Shown here piece by piece: positions 49,165-60,114 of a stretch of DNA of 64,000 nucleotides. Position 1 is the first letter of the stretch. Each line of letters opens with the position of its first letter. The notes below the pieces were generated by a model. That model did not search any database, was not told the DNA's origin, and was given only the letters and a program-made list of their open reading frames with translations. Made by a program: the position numbers and the translations under genes. This DNA comes from an uncultured Treponema sp. (lineage in GTDB: Bacteria; Spirochaetota; Spirochaetia; Treponematales; Treponemataceae): contig CAKULY010000010.1 in the NCBI GenBank assembly GCA_934667505.1, positions 10,528 through 74,527 on the forward strand, read 5' to 3'.

Positions 49165-49889
49165 TTTAGAATGCAAACAAGTTCCATGGAGTCTTTTGCA
49201 AAGGGCGAACGGTTAAAATCTGAATAAAACTGGATTTTGGAAAATCCCGCTTTTTTGCCGTAATTCAATATATGCTTTTGAGTTATGGGAAGAATAGGTT
49301 CTTTTTCTAAAATCGGAATAGTCTTTTCTTTTGAGATTTCAATCTTCTGTGTTAAAACTGTTATTGTTTCTGTTCGGTTTATAACGCTAGATAATTGCGC
49401 TCTGAGGCTAGTTCTTTTAGGAAGTTCCATGCATTTTTTTGATTTAAAGAGTTCAAAATTTTGCAAGTGAAGAACAAGAAAGCCGTTTTCTGCAAGCAAT
49501 TGTGTGCAATCCTTAAGAAAAGAAAACAAGGCCTGTTCTGTTTTTAAAAATGTCAAGCGGCTGTTGCCGCAGAATATTATATTGTAGAATTTTCTACCTA
49601 AAAAGGAAGTCATTTCTTTTGTGGAAAGGTAAAAAAAACGAATAGAAAGAAGTTGTGTTCTGTGTTTTAAGGATGCCGAATTTATTAAAGCCCTGTTTGC
49701 GTCAATGCCGGTTACGTTGTAGCCTTTTTTTGCTAAGTCAAAATCTAACGTTCCTGTTCCGCAACCGATGTCTAAAAAATTTATAGGCTTGCAGCAATTT
49801 TTTGAGAGATTTGAAAAAAAACTTTTTAATGAATCTGTTACAGGAAATAACTCGTCGTAATATTCTGTAAGGTTGGAAAAAAACTCCAT
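49158..49889 (-). CDS. Class I SAM-dependent methyltransferase
   Basis: A 243-residue cytosolic enzyme. The N-terminus (YYDELFPVTDSLKSFFSN) and motif I (NFLDIGCGTGTLDFDLAKKGYNVTGIDAN) show a Rossmann methyltransferase fold, with motif IV-like NIIFCGNSRLTFL and FSFLKDCTQLLAENGFLVLHLQN. The methyl acceptor is unassigned. It is monocistronic and convergent with ricT. The ATG has no SD, and TAGAAT lies 6 nt upstream. Confidence 0.85.
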   Translation of the reverse strand: MEFFSNLTEYYDELFPVTDSLKSFFSNLSKNCCKPINFLDIGCGTGTLDFDLAKKGYNVTGIDANRALINSASLKHRTQLLSIRFFYLSTKEMTSFLGRKFYNIIFCGNSRLTFLKTEQALFSFLKDCTQLLAENGFLVLHLQNFELFKSKKCMELPKRTSLRAQLSSVINRTETITVLTQKIEISKEKTIPILEKEPILPITQKHILNYGKKAGFSKIQFYSDFNRSPFAKDSMELVCILKL

Positions 49890-49895
49890 TCTTTT

Positions 49896-49923
49896 ATTCT
49901 AAATCAAAATTCTGAAATTGCAA
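49896..49923 (-). promoter_or_regulatory. Leaderless promoter of methyltransferase gene
   Basis: On the minus strand, TTGCAA (49923-49918), a 16-bp spacer, then TAGAAT (49901-49896), ending 6 nt before the ATG at 49889. No SD is present. Confidence 0.5.
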
Positions 49924-50072
49924 TATTTGCGTTTGCATATTTTGCGTTGCTGAATGTTTGTTTTGAAATTAAGGCTTTATAAAAAAATGTTGCTTTATTT
50001 TAAAAATCGGTGGAGAATATAAGGGTACTAAAAAAATTGAACTGATGTAAAAAAAATCTACGGAGCGAAATT

Positions 50073-53000
50073 ATGTCTAAAAAATCATTAATTGTTTCAG
50101 CTTTTATATTTTCTTTTTTTGCAATAATTCTTTCTGTTTTGTTTTCTTGCAATGTCGGTCTAGGAGATGCCGTTGATACCGAAGTCCCTAAGGTTGAAAT
50201 AACTTATCCGCCGGCTTCTAAAGTCGTTCGCGATTGGTTTTATTTGGCGGGAACCTGTTCAGATGATAAAGGTGTTGCGTCAATTTCCGTTTCTGCTGTG
50301 AATACAGGAACAAAGGAAACAATTGATTTCGGGTCATTTTCTCCTGAAAAAGACGGTTCTTGGGCTTGTAAAATTAATGAAAAAACCGATGGCTCTTATA
50401 AGCTAAAAGACGGAACTTATACATTTTGCGTTATTGCAGAAGACTCTTCAAAGCAAAAATCTGCTCCAAATTATAGAACCTTTGAACTTGACAACACGCC
50501 TCCTGTTTTTGTTATAAGAAACCCTGGTACAACAAACGCCGACGCGCCAAGCTCTTTTGGCTCGATTTTAAAAATTGTTGGCACTGTAGGCGATGCTCAC
50601 GAGATTTATGAACTTTCGCTTTCTGTTTATGAAAATTCAGATTTGTCCGGGCACCCTAAGGCAGTTCTTTCTGAAAAAAGCATTGATAAAACTGACGGAA
50701 TTAACGTTACTTTAGCGCGCTATAATTCTGACATCGAGTCTGGAAAAGAAGAAGCAGATGAGCTGCACAGCAATTACCTGAAAATTTATAATACCGAGCA
50801 AGGTGGGGACCAAAAGCTTTTTGCTACTGTGACTTTAAAAGATTCTGCTGAAGTTTGGCAAGATTATACAAAAAACGAAGCTTCTTCCATCGGGAATTCT
50901 ACAGACAGCTGCCTTTATTTAAACGACGATGTTTATGAAGACCTTATGAGCAAAACGTCAAAATACGGAGTGCTTTCTGCCGCAACTTTTATGAAGCTTA
51001 TAAATGGAACTTATAATGATTCTTCAGACAGTTCTTCGCAGGACAGAGCCGCAAATAGCTCTTCTGAAAAAATGGACGAAACAAGTCAAAAAGAAGTCTT
51101 AAAAATTCTTAACGACAGAGTAAAAACTACTTCAAAGACTCCAATTGTTTTTAATCTCAACAAAAATGCAAATCCAACTTACGAAATTATGGGATTTTCG
51201 TTCAATGGCGAAGAAAGCGCAACTTTTGGTTCACATAAGGCTGCAAAGCAGAGTTCTTTGACTTTTAAGGTTCAGGCAGGGCTTGATGATAGTTACGTAA
51301 AACCTTCGTCGTTAAAAGTTTATATGTTTGGACCTTACAATAATTCTGAAATTACGAGCGAAAAACTCAGCAAAATTTATGAAGATGCAGACTTGTTTTA
51401 TAAATCACATAGTGCAGAAGGGCAAATAATAAAAGACTATTCTGAAAGCAAAGCAAGTTCAACAGAAACTTTTACGGATTCTATTGAGCTTCCATCTGTA
51501 ATAACAAAGGGCAAGCATTATGTTCTTGCTGCAACCGGTCAGGATGTAGACGGTTATCCTTTGGTTAATTCAAATGGAAATTACTTTGGATTTGTAGGAG
51601 AATCTGCCGGAACTGCTCCTTCTGTTTCTATAACCGGTTTTGCCGATGGAGCTATGGCCAACGAGTTGAGCAAGATTTCAATTTCGGGAACTTTAATTTC
51701 CGAAGAAACAGAAGTCTCTAGTGTTGGCTATAAAATTATAGTGCAAGATGAAATAAATGCGAAAAACGTAGCAACTGTTGAAGGCTCTGCAAAACTTTCC
51801 TTTGAAGATGAAAGCAGTAAACTTTCTGCAGTTTGGGAAATCGAAGATATAAAAAGCGGCACCGCAAGCTATGAAAACGGTTATACAAGCTGCGTTCCAG
51901 AGAATGGCAGCCGCTTTAAGTATTCTCTTACTGTTGAAGGAAAGGATTCAACAGGTCTTGCTTCAAAAGAAACAAAATCTTTTGTGGTAGATATGAAAAA
52001 GCCGGAAATAAAAATAAACGATATAACTCCAGTGGCTAAAAAAGAGGCTACAGAATCTGAAACAAAGTTTACTGTAAACGGAAAAGTAAAGTTTTCTGCG
52101 GTTATAACAGACACGAATTTAAACAATGTTTTGGTTACTGTTACCGATGGAACAAATACAAAAACTTTGTTCGAGGGTAATTCTTCTACAATAGAAAAAG
52201 AGTTTGATACAACAGAATTTCTAGACGAAAATGCTTTAGTGTTTAAGGTAGTTGCTGCAGATACTGCTGAAAACGTTTCTGAGCAGCAAAAAACTGATGT
52301 CTTTGTAAGCCAAAAAACTGATAATCCAGAAATAAAGTTTACAAACGGAAAGACTTCTGCGGATGGAATTTCTAGCTGGGCAGCGGCAACGAACGGTCAA
52401 AACGCGTTTGGAATAGAAAGCAATAATTCTGCGAACTTTACAATAACCGACGATGACGGTTTGGAAAGCGCAAAGGTTTACATATATGACGAAAGTGGAA
52501 GTCTTGTTGGTTCACAAGGGGCAATTTCTGTAGAAGATGCGCAGCTTCAAAAACAGGAAAACTCTGAAAATGCAAAGACTAATCCTGCAAATCCTGTTGA
52601 GTATAAAGTTGACGGAAGCACATCTTATGCGCTTTCTTATAAACTTCCTCAGAAGGCAGGAAAGTATAAAATCCAAATAGAAGCTTTTGACACAGAGTAT
52701 AAAACTGCAAGCGAGCAAAACAAAAAATGGCATGCAACAAAAACTGAAAGTTATATTTTTGTAACAGAAGGCAACCTTTCAATCTCTTTTGTGGATATTA
52801 CAAATAACACTTGTCAAGTAAAGGCTTCTAATAAGACCTCTGTAAAAGGCACGGTTAGTCTTTCGGATCTTGCAAAACTTGAAAATATAGAATGTTTTGT
52901 AATGGAAAAAACTGTAGATTCTGCTACTAATGAAGAAAGTTGGCAAGCCGCAGAAAATGCCTTTGCTAAGTACAAAAAACTAGAAGGCGAAACAGTTGTT

Positions 53001-56000
53001 CCAGTTACGGCTGAAGCAAAAGATGGAAAAATCTCTTGGGCGGTTGATATTCCTGCTGAAAATATAAAAGACGGCGAGCAGCGTTTCTATTTTAAGGCGA
53101 CCGATATTTTTGGAAAATCCGCTTCAATTGAACTGACTTGCAATGGGGATGGAAATCCTCCGGTTATAAAAAAAGACGCTTCTGTATTTGACGACAAATG
53201 GAAAAAATCAGCATCTGTAAAAGTTTCGGTTTTAGTCGCAGATATTAATGGGTATAGTCCTAGCGGAATAGATAAAGTAAGTTGTTCTTATATCGGAAGA
53301 ACTTTAGCAAGCGAAACCAGGGAGCTTTCCCGCGAAAAAGATAAGTATACGGAAGAAGGAACTGCATCAGAATCCGGCAAGTACTATAAATATTCTACAA
53401 CAATAGATGATTTAGGCGATGGCGATTCAATTGGAATAAAGTTTACGGCAACAGATAATGTTGGCAATTCTGCAGCAAATTCAGAATGTTTCTTAAAGAT
53501 AGATACAACAGCTCCAAAAGTTACTACTGCCTCGCTAGAAAACGAAGGCGTTGTTCTTAGCAAAAATGATTCTCTGAAAATAAATTATTCAACTGAAGAT
53601 AAAGTCAGCGAAACTATTAATGGAAGCGGCATTGCTTGCTTAAAAATCAGCACAAACTCAAATATGAGCGATTCCATTGAAATTATAGAATTAGAACCTT
53701 CTTATACTTATGCGCTATCGGACTTTGAAAAGTTTAAAGATTTAAGTGTAAAAGAGTATTCAATTTATGTGCAGGCAAAAGATAATGCCGGCAATCTATC
53801 AGAAATTGAAAAAGCAGGTTCGTTTACCGTTGATAACGTTCTGCCAAAAGTTTTAATAAATACCCCGGCTTCTGGAAGCACGGTGAATAAAACAATTTCA
53901 TTGAGTGGAACGGTTGTTGAAGACAATCTTAATAAGAATAAAATTCCGGTTCTGCAGTATAAGGACAGTGCAGACGGTTCTGAATGGAAAAATCTTGAAT
54001 ATACGTCTTCAAGTCTTGAAGGGCAGAGCTGGTCAATTTTGGGAATTGATACAACAAAACTTTACAATGGTTCAGATTCAAAAGATGTGGAGTTTAGAGT
54101 CCTTTTTACAGATGATGCAAACAATACGAATAGTTCAATCGTTGCAAAAGACGGCAGCGAAACTTCATATAAACTAACAATCAATCAAAATACAGATCGT
54201 CCGGAAATAAAGCTTACGAATATCAAGATAAGCGGAAGCGCAATAAGCTCGAATGTTGTGCAAGGCGTGATTTCTGATGACGATGGTGTTGCAGAAAAAG
54301 TTGAATTGTACAGAATCGACAAATCTGATTACACAGCAGGCTCTAAACCAAAAACTTCTGGCAGCAAGTGGAAGAAAATTTCAGTTGAATCTGGTACAGG
54401 CATTTGGAAAACAGAATTGCAGGAAAGCGAAAATCAAGGCTCAAAATCTTGGTATTTCTATGTAGTTGACGAAAACGGCGGCGAATTCTGCACAGCAAAC
54501 AGTTCTGCTTTGCAGCGCATATATCTTTCTGACAGCGCAAGCTCTAAAACTGATAATACGGCGGGTGTTTCTTTCTTCTACGACAGCGTTGCTCCGGAAG
54601 TAAAAATATCTGTAAGCCAGGATAATGTAGTTTACGGCGAAACGAATACAATTTTTGGCGGCGCTGAAGGCTCTGGAAAGAATAAGGTTTATGTAAAGGC
54701 GGAAGTTACTGAAGAAGTTGGAATGTCTGCCGCAAATCCTGTAACGCTTTTTGTTGGAGGAATAAAACAGGAGCAGGCAAGCGGCTATCCTTCTTGCCAG
54801 GAAAGCACAAATGCGAGCGGAATAAAAGTTTACACATACAAATTCGCTCCAATCGACATAAGCGGCTCTAGCTATAAAGATGGTCAGCTTGCAATTTCTG
54901 TTACGGCAGAAGATTCTGCAGGTCTTTTTAACAAAGACATGATGAACATAACTATAGATAAAACTGTGCCGACTGTAAAAATTGTTTCACCTACAACAGC
55001 GATTTCTGATGCGGTTACTGCGGCAATCTCTCTAAAAGGCACTGTCCTGGACAACGCATCTTCTATTGAACGGCTGATGTATACAATTCCTAAAAAAGGA
55101 GTTGAAGACGAAGCTCAGGAATGGAAAGATGTGGGAACAGCAAGTTCTTGGGAAATAAAATTCGCTTCGGGAGCGCCTGATTCCACAGACAGCCTTGTTT
55201 ATTATGTAACTGCCAAAAACGGCGGCGATTTTGCTTATCAGATAACCGCTTCTGGAACGGAAAATATTTACAAGGTTCCTATTTGGTTTAAGGCAAAAGA
55301 TTCAGCTGGAAACATCGGAATTATAAAAGATCAGTATGTTTTTGCAGATTCAGAAGGCGGAAAGCCAAAGGCTTGGATTAATTCCCCAGAAGAAGGGGCT
55401 ACTACAAGCGGCGTGGTGACAATTTATGGCGGAGCGATTGACAATGTAAGCGTAAGCAAGGTTTGCGTTCAAATTGATGCGAACAATGATGGAAACTTTG
55501 ATGGAAACGATTTTAACTACATCAAAAACACTTGGACAACTGATAAGGATGAGCTAAAAACTAGCTTGCAGGGTTCTCAGTCTGATTGGTACATTCTTGC
55601 AAATGGAACTAACAGCTGGAAACTAAATGTTGATTCCGACCAAATTCCTGAAAAAGATGGTTCTAAAAATTTAAGAATTAGGGTAAAAGCAGTCGATAGC
55701 GATAGCCTTAGCCGAGAATGGACAGAGCCAATTACTGTAAAGATTGACAGCGAAACTCCGGTTATAAAGAATCTTAAGCTTGTTCAGTACGGAAGCGGAA
55801 TAGTTCCTACGGTTTCATCCGTGCCTGTTACAGAGCGCGAATATATTTCTGGAATGTATATAAGCAATGTTTCTGTTGAAAATAAAGGAAAATGGTATCT
55901 GGTAGGCGAAGTTTCTGATAATCAGTCTGTTTCTTCCATTACGTTTGAGATGATAACTTCTTCAACGCAGAACAACATTCGTCTTGAAAGCGAAGATGAA

Positions 56001-59000
56001 ATAAAGCCAAATGCAAGCACATATAATTTGCAAGTTCCTTTAAAAACTGACGAAAGCGGTGTAATTTCCTATGCAATAAGAGCAAAAGACAATAACACTG
56101 GCGAAACAACAGTTTCTGTTACAATAAATATAGACAGCACGGCTCCAAGTCTGTATAACACAAGCAATTCAGAAACTTTACATCCTGAAGATAAATTGCG
56201 CTTAAAGAGTTTAGGAAAAGTTTTAGGCACAGGTTCTGAAAATGCAACTGTTATAAACAGCGACAATTATTTTACATTCGGAGATTACGTTTCTGAATCG
56301 GGAAGCGGACTTGCCTATCTTGCATTTTACTTTGAACGCAAGGGAAGCGGCGGAAATCGCATTTATAATCCGATGTTCAGTGAAAATGGCAACAATAAAA
56401 CTGTTTATAAGCAAAGACCGGCAGCTCCTGCAAACGGCGATGTCTATATAAATGATGACGGTCTTGCCGCAATGTATATAGAAGACTCTTCAAGAACAAG
56501 CGAGGATTCTATAAACCTTGTTTCTGCAAATCCTAATGTCCGCAAAGGCGGCCTTATAAAGATTGCCGGTTCTTACAGTTTGATTACAGAAGTAACTGGA
56601 ACTGCAGTGAAGTTTAGCCCGACAGCATCTGCTTCGTTTGCAAGCGCAGAAATTATTTTTGCGCAGGTTGTTGACCATCAGATTATAGAAACGCCTAAAA
56701 CTGATGGCGGCGTGGAAAACGATGATGGCGATGAAATGGTTGAGACAATCAATCAGACAGGTTCAAGCTACAACTGGACTGCAAGCGTTAATTCAAACAA
56801 TATTCCTGACGGTCCGATTACAATTCATGTTGTGGCTATAGACAATGCCGGAAATATTTCAAATGGCTGCATCGATACCAAAGTTGAAAATAACCGCCCG
56901 CGAATTGCAAAAGTCATGCTTGCAACAGATTTAAACGGAAACAAAAAGTTTGACTACGATGCTTCTTCCGCTCCAGTAACTGGTCTTGACGGCGAAACTG
57001 TAAACAACCGCACAGAAGACGGCGCAGAATTTGGCGAATTCAGTTTCTATTCTGCAATGGAAGCAAAAACCACAAATTTAAAGAGCGAAGTTGAGTTAAA
57101 GTCTTCTAAGTTTAAAGTTATAGGCGGTCTTGCAATTCTTCCTGAATTTGTTGGCGGAAACGGGGATATTTTGTATATGGCAAAATATTCTGCTTCTTCA
57201 GAAAGTACAGATTATAAGCAATTTGCAACAGGCGCAACCTCAACAGGTTTAGCAAAACTTGTTTCAAAAACTGACCTTGAAGGAAGCATGGCAGATTTTG
57301 AATATAAATTCGCAAACAAAAATACAAATTCTTCTGGTGTAACCTATGCAGATTTGATTTCTGAAAAAGGTGGAATTATTCTTAATAGCGTTCCTAAGAA
57401 CTTCATAAGTTTTACATTCTGGGATTCAACAGAGGAAACCACACCAGGAACAGACAGCCAGTGGGCGCATTTGATGATTCCTGTAACGCTTTTGAGCAGC
57501 GAAACTGAAAAGCCTGTTCCAACAATTACGCCGTTCTATTGGGAAAGCAAGAGCGAAAACAGCGTTGAAAAAGATAATGATGGCAACTTGCTCGGCCACA
57601 TTGAGCTTGAAGGCGATTTGACTTCTGAAATAACGAATGCTTACGGAGATAATGATTCTTTGAAAAAGCCAAAAGTTTCCGGAAAAATCAAGATTGAAGG
57701 AACTGTAACTGACAACGTAAGAATTTCTTCTATTAGTATAGGTTTTGACGATTTGTTTAGTTCTACGACACTTGCAAACTACGATAGTGGAACTTGGAAA
57801 AACGTTTCTCCTTTGCCAAATGGCATTGTTTCATTTGAAGCAGAAGATGTTTCAATTTCTCAAAAAGGTCACGAAGCAAAGTTCACGCTCGTTGTAGACA
57901 CAGAAAAACTTACAGGCGTTGCCGGAAAAGATAAAAACATCACAATTTCCGCAACCGACTGGAAGCTCAATGCAAGTATTGCTGGAACAGCTCAAACAAC
58001 CGAAAGTGCAAAAACAGCGATGTATACGGTTGACGTTGTACCGTATGTAACAGGAATAGGAACTGAATTAAGCGCGTTCTACCGCAGCGCTTCTAGCGTC
58101 TATGCAAGAACGTCTACAGGTCGCTATCCATTGCATGAAAATGAAAGCATAACATTCTATGGCTTCAACTTGGGAACACCTAGTGTAGCATTGGGTGAAA
58201 CTACTCTAAGTCCTGGCGGAACAGAAGTTTCTTTGAGCGATATTATTAGCGGTTCTAATAAGGCTACAAGAACAACAGGAACAACTGCAAAGTCCGGGGC
58301 GTTTACGGTTTTAGTAAATTCTTTGCAAGCAATAAACAACATGAACGACAACACAAAAGAATACAACCAGCAGCCAAACAACGTGAACAACAACATTTTA
58401 ACCGATGATTTGTACGCAGATGTATGGCAGTTTAAGAATGCGGCTGAACCAGTAAATGGCGGTGCAAAATATGTTACCATGAAAATAAATCCAAATAGCG
58501 GTGTTCCAGGATTTAGCTATGCAAACAGTATTTTGTACTTTAATATGCCGGGATATAATTCAAGTTCAAGAAATTATAATAATGGTCAATGGTATTATGG
58601 TGCTGATGCGAAAGTTGAAGAGACCCAATACTCGCAGATTCCATTTGGAATGAACTATGGTGGATTTAGCCACAATACATTTGCATTTGACAATTATGGA
58701 TATTCTTACGGTGCGGCTATGTGTACAGACACACAAAGTGCAAAAGCTAGTGCATTCTTCCAGTTCTTTAGTAGAGAAGCTCCATTAGACAGTTCTGTTA
58801 TGGATCAAAATATGAACTATGTGAATAGTATGAATGCTAGCCGTTTGGATTCATCTACAGTTCAAATTTCTAGTGGTGATAACGGCTGGGTAACAGACAT
58901 TGACCGAATCCAGTCAATTGCAATGGAAACAACTCATGCTTCTACAAGCGCGCCAAGCTCTTCAACGCCTACCTATGTTTACATGGCTTATTATGATAAG

Positions 59001-60095
59001 AGTGCAAGACAAGTTCGTTTTAGATGGGGAACAGTAGGAGCAACAACTGATAGTATAGACGGACAAACTAATAATAATATTACTAGTACAAATAATGCCT
59101 ATACACAGCCATCTAGTTTTGCCAATAGGAATGGATACGGCTTGGACGACATTGTAGACTCAAAATACACAGGTTATGCACAAGAGGCTAAAAATAATGG
59201 TAGCACTCGTCCGAAAGAATTGCCGGATTCTTACATAAAATACAGTTACACCAATAATAGTGGTATTCCAATTCAGGTTGTTGCCGCTAATGGTATAAGT
59301 GGTGCAAATGCTGCCTATAGTTCTGCAACAAAGTATGGTGCAGGTGAATACGTTTCTCTTGCGATTGTGAACAAAGATTCTTCAAATCCTGTTGCGGTTG
59401 TTTCTTGGTATGACAGCAAGAATATGCAGCTTTGCATGGCGTATAACACAAATCCAACTACAAGCAAAAATTGGGTTTCTAAAGTTGTGGATTCAAATGG
59501 TGGTATAAATGTAAAGATTGCGGCAGATTCTGACGGAGGAATTCACTTTGCTTATTATGATAACAAAGGCGGCAGCGATTTGAAATACGCTTATATGTCA
59601 TCGTATACGGCAACTCCACAAATTGTTTCTGTAGATTCATTTGGTTCTGTTGGCGCAAAGTGTACAATCGACCTTGCTAAGAATGCTAGTGGCAATTGGG
59701 TTCCTTATATCGGCTATCAGATGAACGCCTACTTGGGAACTCCGCTTGCGGCAAAGATTGCATATCTTCCAAACGGCGTAAGCGGAACAATTCCTGCTGG
59801 TGTTGACGATAAAGACTGCTACACAGGCGACTGGGAAGTGAGCATTGTTCCAACAAGCAATATTCCGAATGACGATCTCATAAACGTAGGCGTTTGGCGC
59901 GATTCAAATGGAAAAGCTAAAGCATTTACAAGCAATTCTGACTGGTCTACAGGCGATGTTGCTCCGGGAGAAGTTGTTTCAAATTCCACATTGAATGTTG
60001 GCAATGCGACAATTGTACACGGTAATAATACTTCAAATCCAATCATTGGATACGGTATTGATACCGGCGCAATCGAAATGGCCCAGAAGAAATAG
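50073..60095 (+). CDS. Giant Ig-like-repeat lipoprotein with possible C-terminal propeller
   Basis: A 3340-residue protein. A signal sequence with lipobox LFSC (Cys 26) implies a lipid-anchored surface or periplasmic giant. The body repeats Ig-like units of about 100-130 residues, each opening like P-x-V-x-I-x-x-P or G, then a GT-x-x-D-x-x-x-V strand and ending A-x-D-x-AGN. Examples are near residues 40, 515, 643, 752, 1258, 1376, 1631 and 1763. The last about 400 residues change character, with WYDSKNMQLCMAYNT-like and AYYDNKGGSDLKYAYM-like strands at about 2967, 3109, 3156 and 3209 that resemble propeller blades. GGAG precedes the ATG. Adhesion or matrix binding is inferred; the ligand is unknown. 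Confidence 0.78.
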   Translation: MSKKSLIVSAFIFSFFAIILSVLFSCNVGLGDAVDTEVPKVEITYPPASKVVRDWFYLAGTCSDDKGVASISVSAVNTGTKETIDFGSFSPEKDGSWACKINEKTDGSYKLKDGTYTFCVIAEDSSKQKSAPNYRTFELDNTPPVFVIRNPGTTNADAPSSFGSILKIVGTVGDAHEIYELSLSVYENSDLSGHPKAVLSEKSIDKTDGINVTLARYNSDIESGKEEADELHSNYLKIYNTEQGGDQKLFATVTLKDSAEVWQDYTKNEASSIGNSTDSCLYLNDDVYEDLMSKTSKYGVLSAATFMKLINGTYNDSSDSSSQDRAANSSSEKMDETSQKEVLKILNDRVKTTSKTPIVFNLNKNANPTYEIMGFSFNGEESATFGSHKAAKQSSLTFKVQAGLDDSYVKPSSLKVYMFGPYNNSEITSEKLSKIYEDADLFYKSHSAEGQIIKDYSESKASSTETFTDSIELPSVITKGKHYVLAATGQDVDGYPLVNSNGNYFGFVGESAGTAPSVSITGFADGAMANELSKISISGTLISEETEVSSVGYKIIVQDEINAKNVATVEGSAKLSFEDESSKLSAVWEIEDIKSGTASYENGYTSCVPENGSRFKYSLTVEGKDSTGLASKETKSFVVDMKKPEIKINDITPVAKKEATESETKFTVNGKVKFSAVITDTNLNNVLVTVTDGTNTKTLFEGNSSTIEKEFDTTEFLDENALVFKVVAADTAENVSEQQKTDVFVSQKTDNPEIKFTNGKTSADGISSWAAATNGQNAFGIESNNSANFTITDDDGLESAKVYIYDESGSLVGSQGAISVEDAQLQKQENSENAKTNPANPVEYKVDGSTSYALSYKLPQKAGKYKIQIEAFDTEYKTASEQNKKWHATKTESYIFVTEGNLSISFVDITNNTCQVKASNKTSVKGTVSLSDLAKLENIECFVMEKTVDSATNEESWQAAENAFAKYKKLEGETVVPVTAEAKDGKISWAVDIPAENIKDGEQRFYFKATDIFGKSASIELTCNGDGNPPVIKKDASVFDDKWKKSASVKVSVLVADINGYSPSGIDKVSCSYIGRTLASETRELSREKDKYTEEGTASESGKYYKYSTTIDDLGDGDSIGIKFTATDNVGNSAANSECFLKIDTTAPKVTTASLENEGVVLSKNDSLKINYSTEDKVSETINGSGIACLKISTNSNMSDSIEIIELEPSYTYALSDFEKFKDLSVKEYSIYVQAKDNAGNLSEIEKAGSFTVDNVLPKVLINTPASGSTVNKTISLSGTVVEDNLNKNKIPVLQYKDSADGSEWKNLEYTSSSLEGQSWSILGIDTTKLYNGSDSKDVEFRVLFTDDANNTNSSIVAKDGSETSYKLTINQNTDRPEIKLTNIKISGSAISSNVVQGVISDDDGVAEKVELYRIDKSDYTAGSKPKTSGSKWKKISVESGTGIWKTELQESENQGSKSWYFYVVDENGGEFCTANSSALQRIYLSDSASSKTDNTAGVSFFYDSVAPEVKISVSQDNVVYGETNTIFGGAEGSGKNKVYVKAEVTEEVGMSAANPVTLFVGGIKQEQASGYPSCQESTNASGIKVYTYKFAPIDISGSSYKDGQLAISVTAEDSAGLFNKDMMNITIDKTVPTVKIVSPTTAISDAVTAAISLKGTVLDNASSIERLMYTIPKKGVEDEAQEWKDVGTASSWEIKFASGAPDSTDSLVYYVTAKNGGDFAYQITASGTENIYKVPIWFKAKDSAGNIGIIKDQYVFADSEGGKPKAWINSPEEGATTSGVVTIYGGAIDNVSVSKVCVQIDANNDGNFDGNDFNYIKNTWTTDKDELKTSLQGSQSDWYILANGTNSWKLNVDSDQIPEKDGSKNLRIRVKAVDSDSLSREWTEPITVKIDSETPVIKNLKLVQYGSGIVPTVSSVPVTEREYISGMYISNVSVENKGKWYLVGEVSDNQSVSSITFEMITSSTQNNIRLESEDEIKPNASTYNLQVPLKTDESGVISYAIRAKDNNTGETTVSVTINIDSTAPSLYNTSNSETLHPEDKLRLKSLGKVLGTGSENATVINSDNYFTFGDYVSESGSGLAYLAFYFERKGSGGNRIYNPMFSENGNNKTVYKQRPAAPANGDVYINDDGLAAMYIEDSSRTSEDSINLVSANPNVRKGGLIKIAGSYSLITEVTGTAVKFSPTASASFASAEIIFAQVVDHQIIETPKTDGGVENDDGDEMVETINQTGSSYNWTASVNSNNIPDGPITIHVVAIDNAGNISNGCIDTKVENNRPRIAKVMLATDLNGNKKFDYDASSAPVTGLDGETVNNRTEDGAEFGEFSFYSAMEAKTTNLKSEVELKSSKFKVIGGLAILPEFVGGNGDILYMAKYSASSESTDYKQFATGATSTGLAKLVSKTDLEGSMADFEYKFANKNTNSSGVTYADLISEKGGIILNSVPKNFISFTFWDSTEETTPGTDSQWAHLMIPVTLLSSETEKPVPTITPFYWESKSENSVEKDNDGNLLGHIELEGDLTSEITNAYGDNDSLKKPKVSGKIKIEGTVTDNVRISSISIGFDDLFSSTTLANYDSGTWKNVSPLPNGIVSFEAEDVSISQKGHEAKFTLVVDTEKLTGVAGKDKNITISATDWKLNASIAGTAQTTESAKTAMYTVDVVPYVTGIGTELSAFYRSASSVYARTSTGRYPLHENESITFYGFNLGTPSVALGETTLSPGGTEVSLSDIISGSNKATRTTGTTAKSGAFTVLVNSLQAINNMNDNTKEYNQQPNNVNNNILTDDLYADVWQFKNAAEPVNGGAKYVTMKINPNSGVPGFSYANSILYFNMPGYNSSSRNYNNGQWYYGADAKVEETQYSQIPFGMNYGGFSHNTFAFDNYGYSYGAAMCTDTQSAKASAFFQFFSREAPLDSSVMDQNMNYVNSMNASRLDSSTVQISSGDNGWVTDIDRIQSIAMETTHASTSAPSSSTPTYVYMAYYDKSARQVRFRWGTVGATTDSIDGQTNNNITSTNNAYTQPSSFANRNGYGLDDIVDSKYTGYAQEAKNNGSTRPKELPDSYIKYSYTNNSGIPIQVVAANGISGANAAYSSATKYGAGEYVSLAIVNKDSSNPVAVVSWYDSKNMQLCMAYNTNPTTSKNWVSKVVDSNGGINVKIAADSDGGIHFAYYDNKGGSDLKYAYMSSYTATPQIVSVDSFGSVGAKCTIDLAKNASGNWVPYIGYQMNAYLGTPLAAKIAYLPNGVSGTIPAGVDDKDCYTGDWEVSIVPTSNIPNDDLINVGVWRDSNGKAKAFTSNSDWSTGDVAPGEVVSNSTLNVGNATIVHGNNTSNPIIGYGIDTGAIEMAQKK

Positions 60096-60114
60096 CCAGC
60101 CTGTAGATTGAAAA

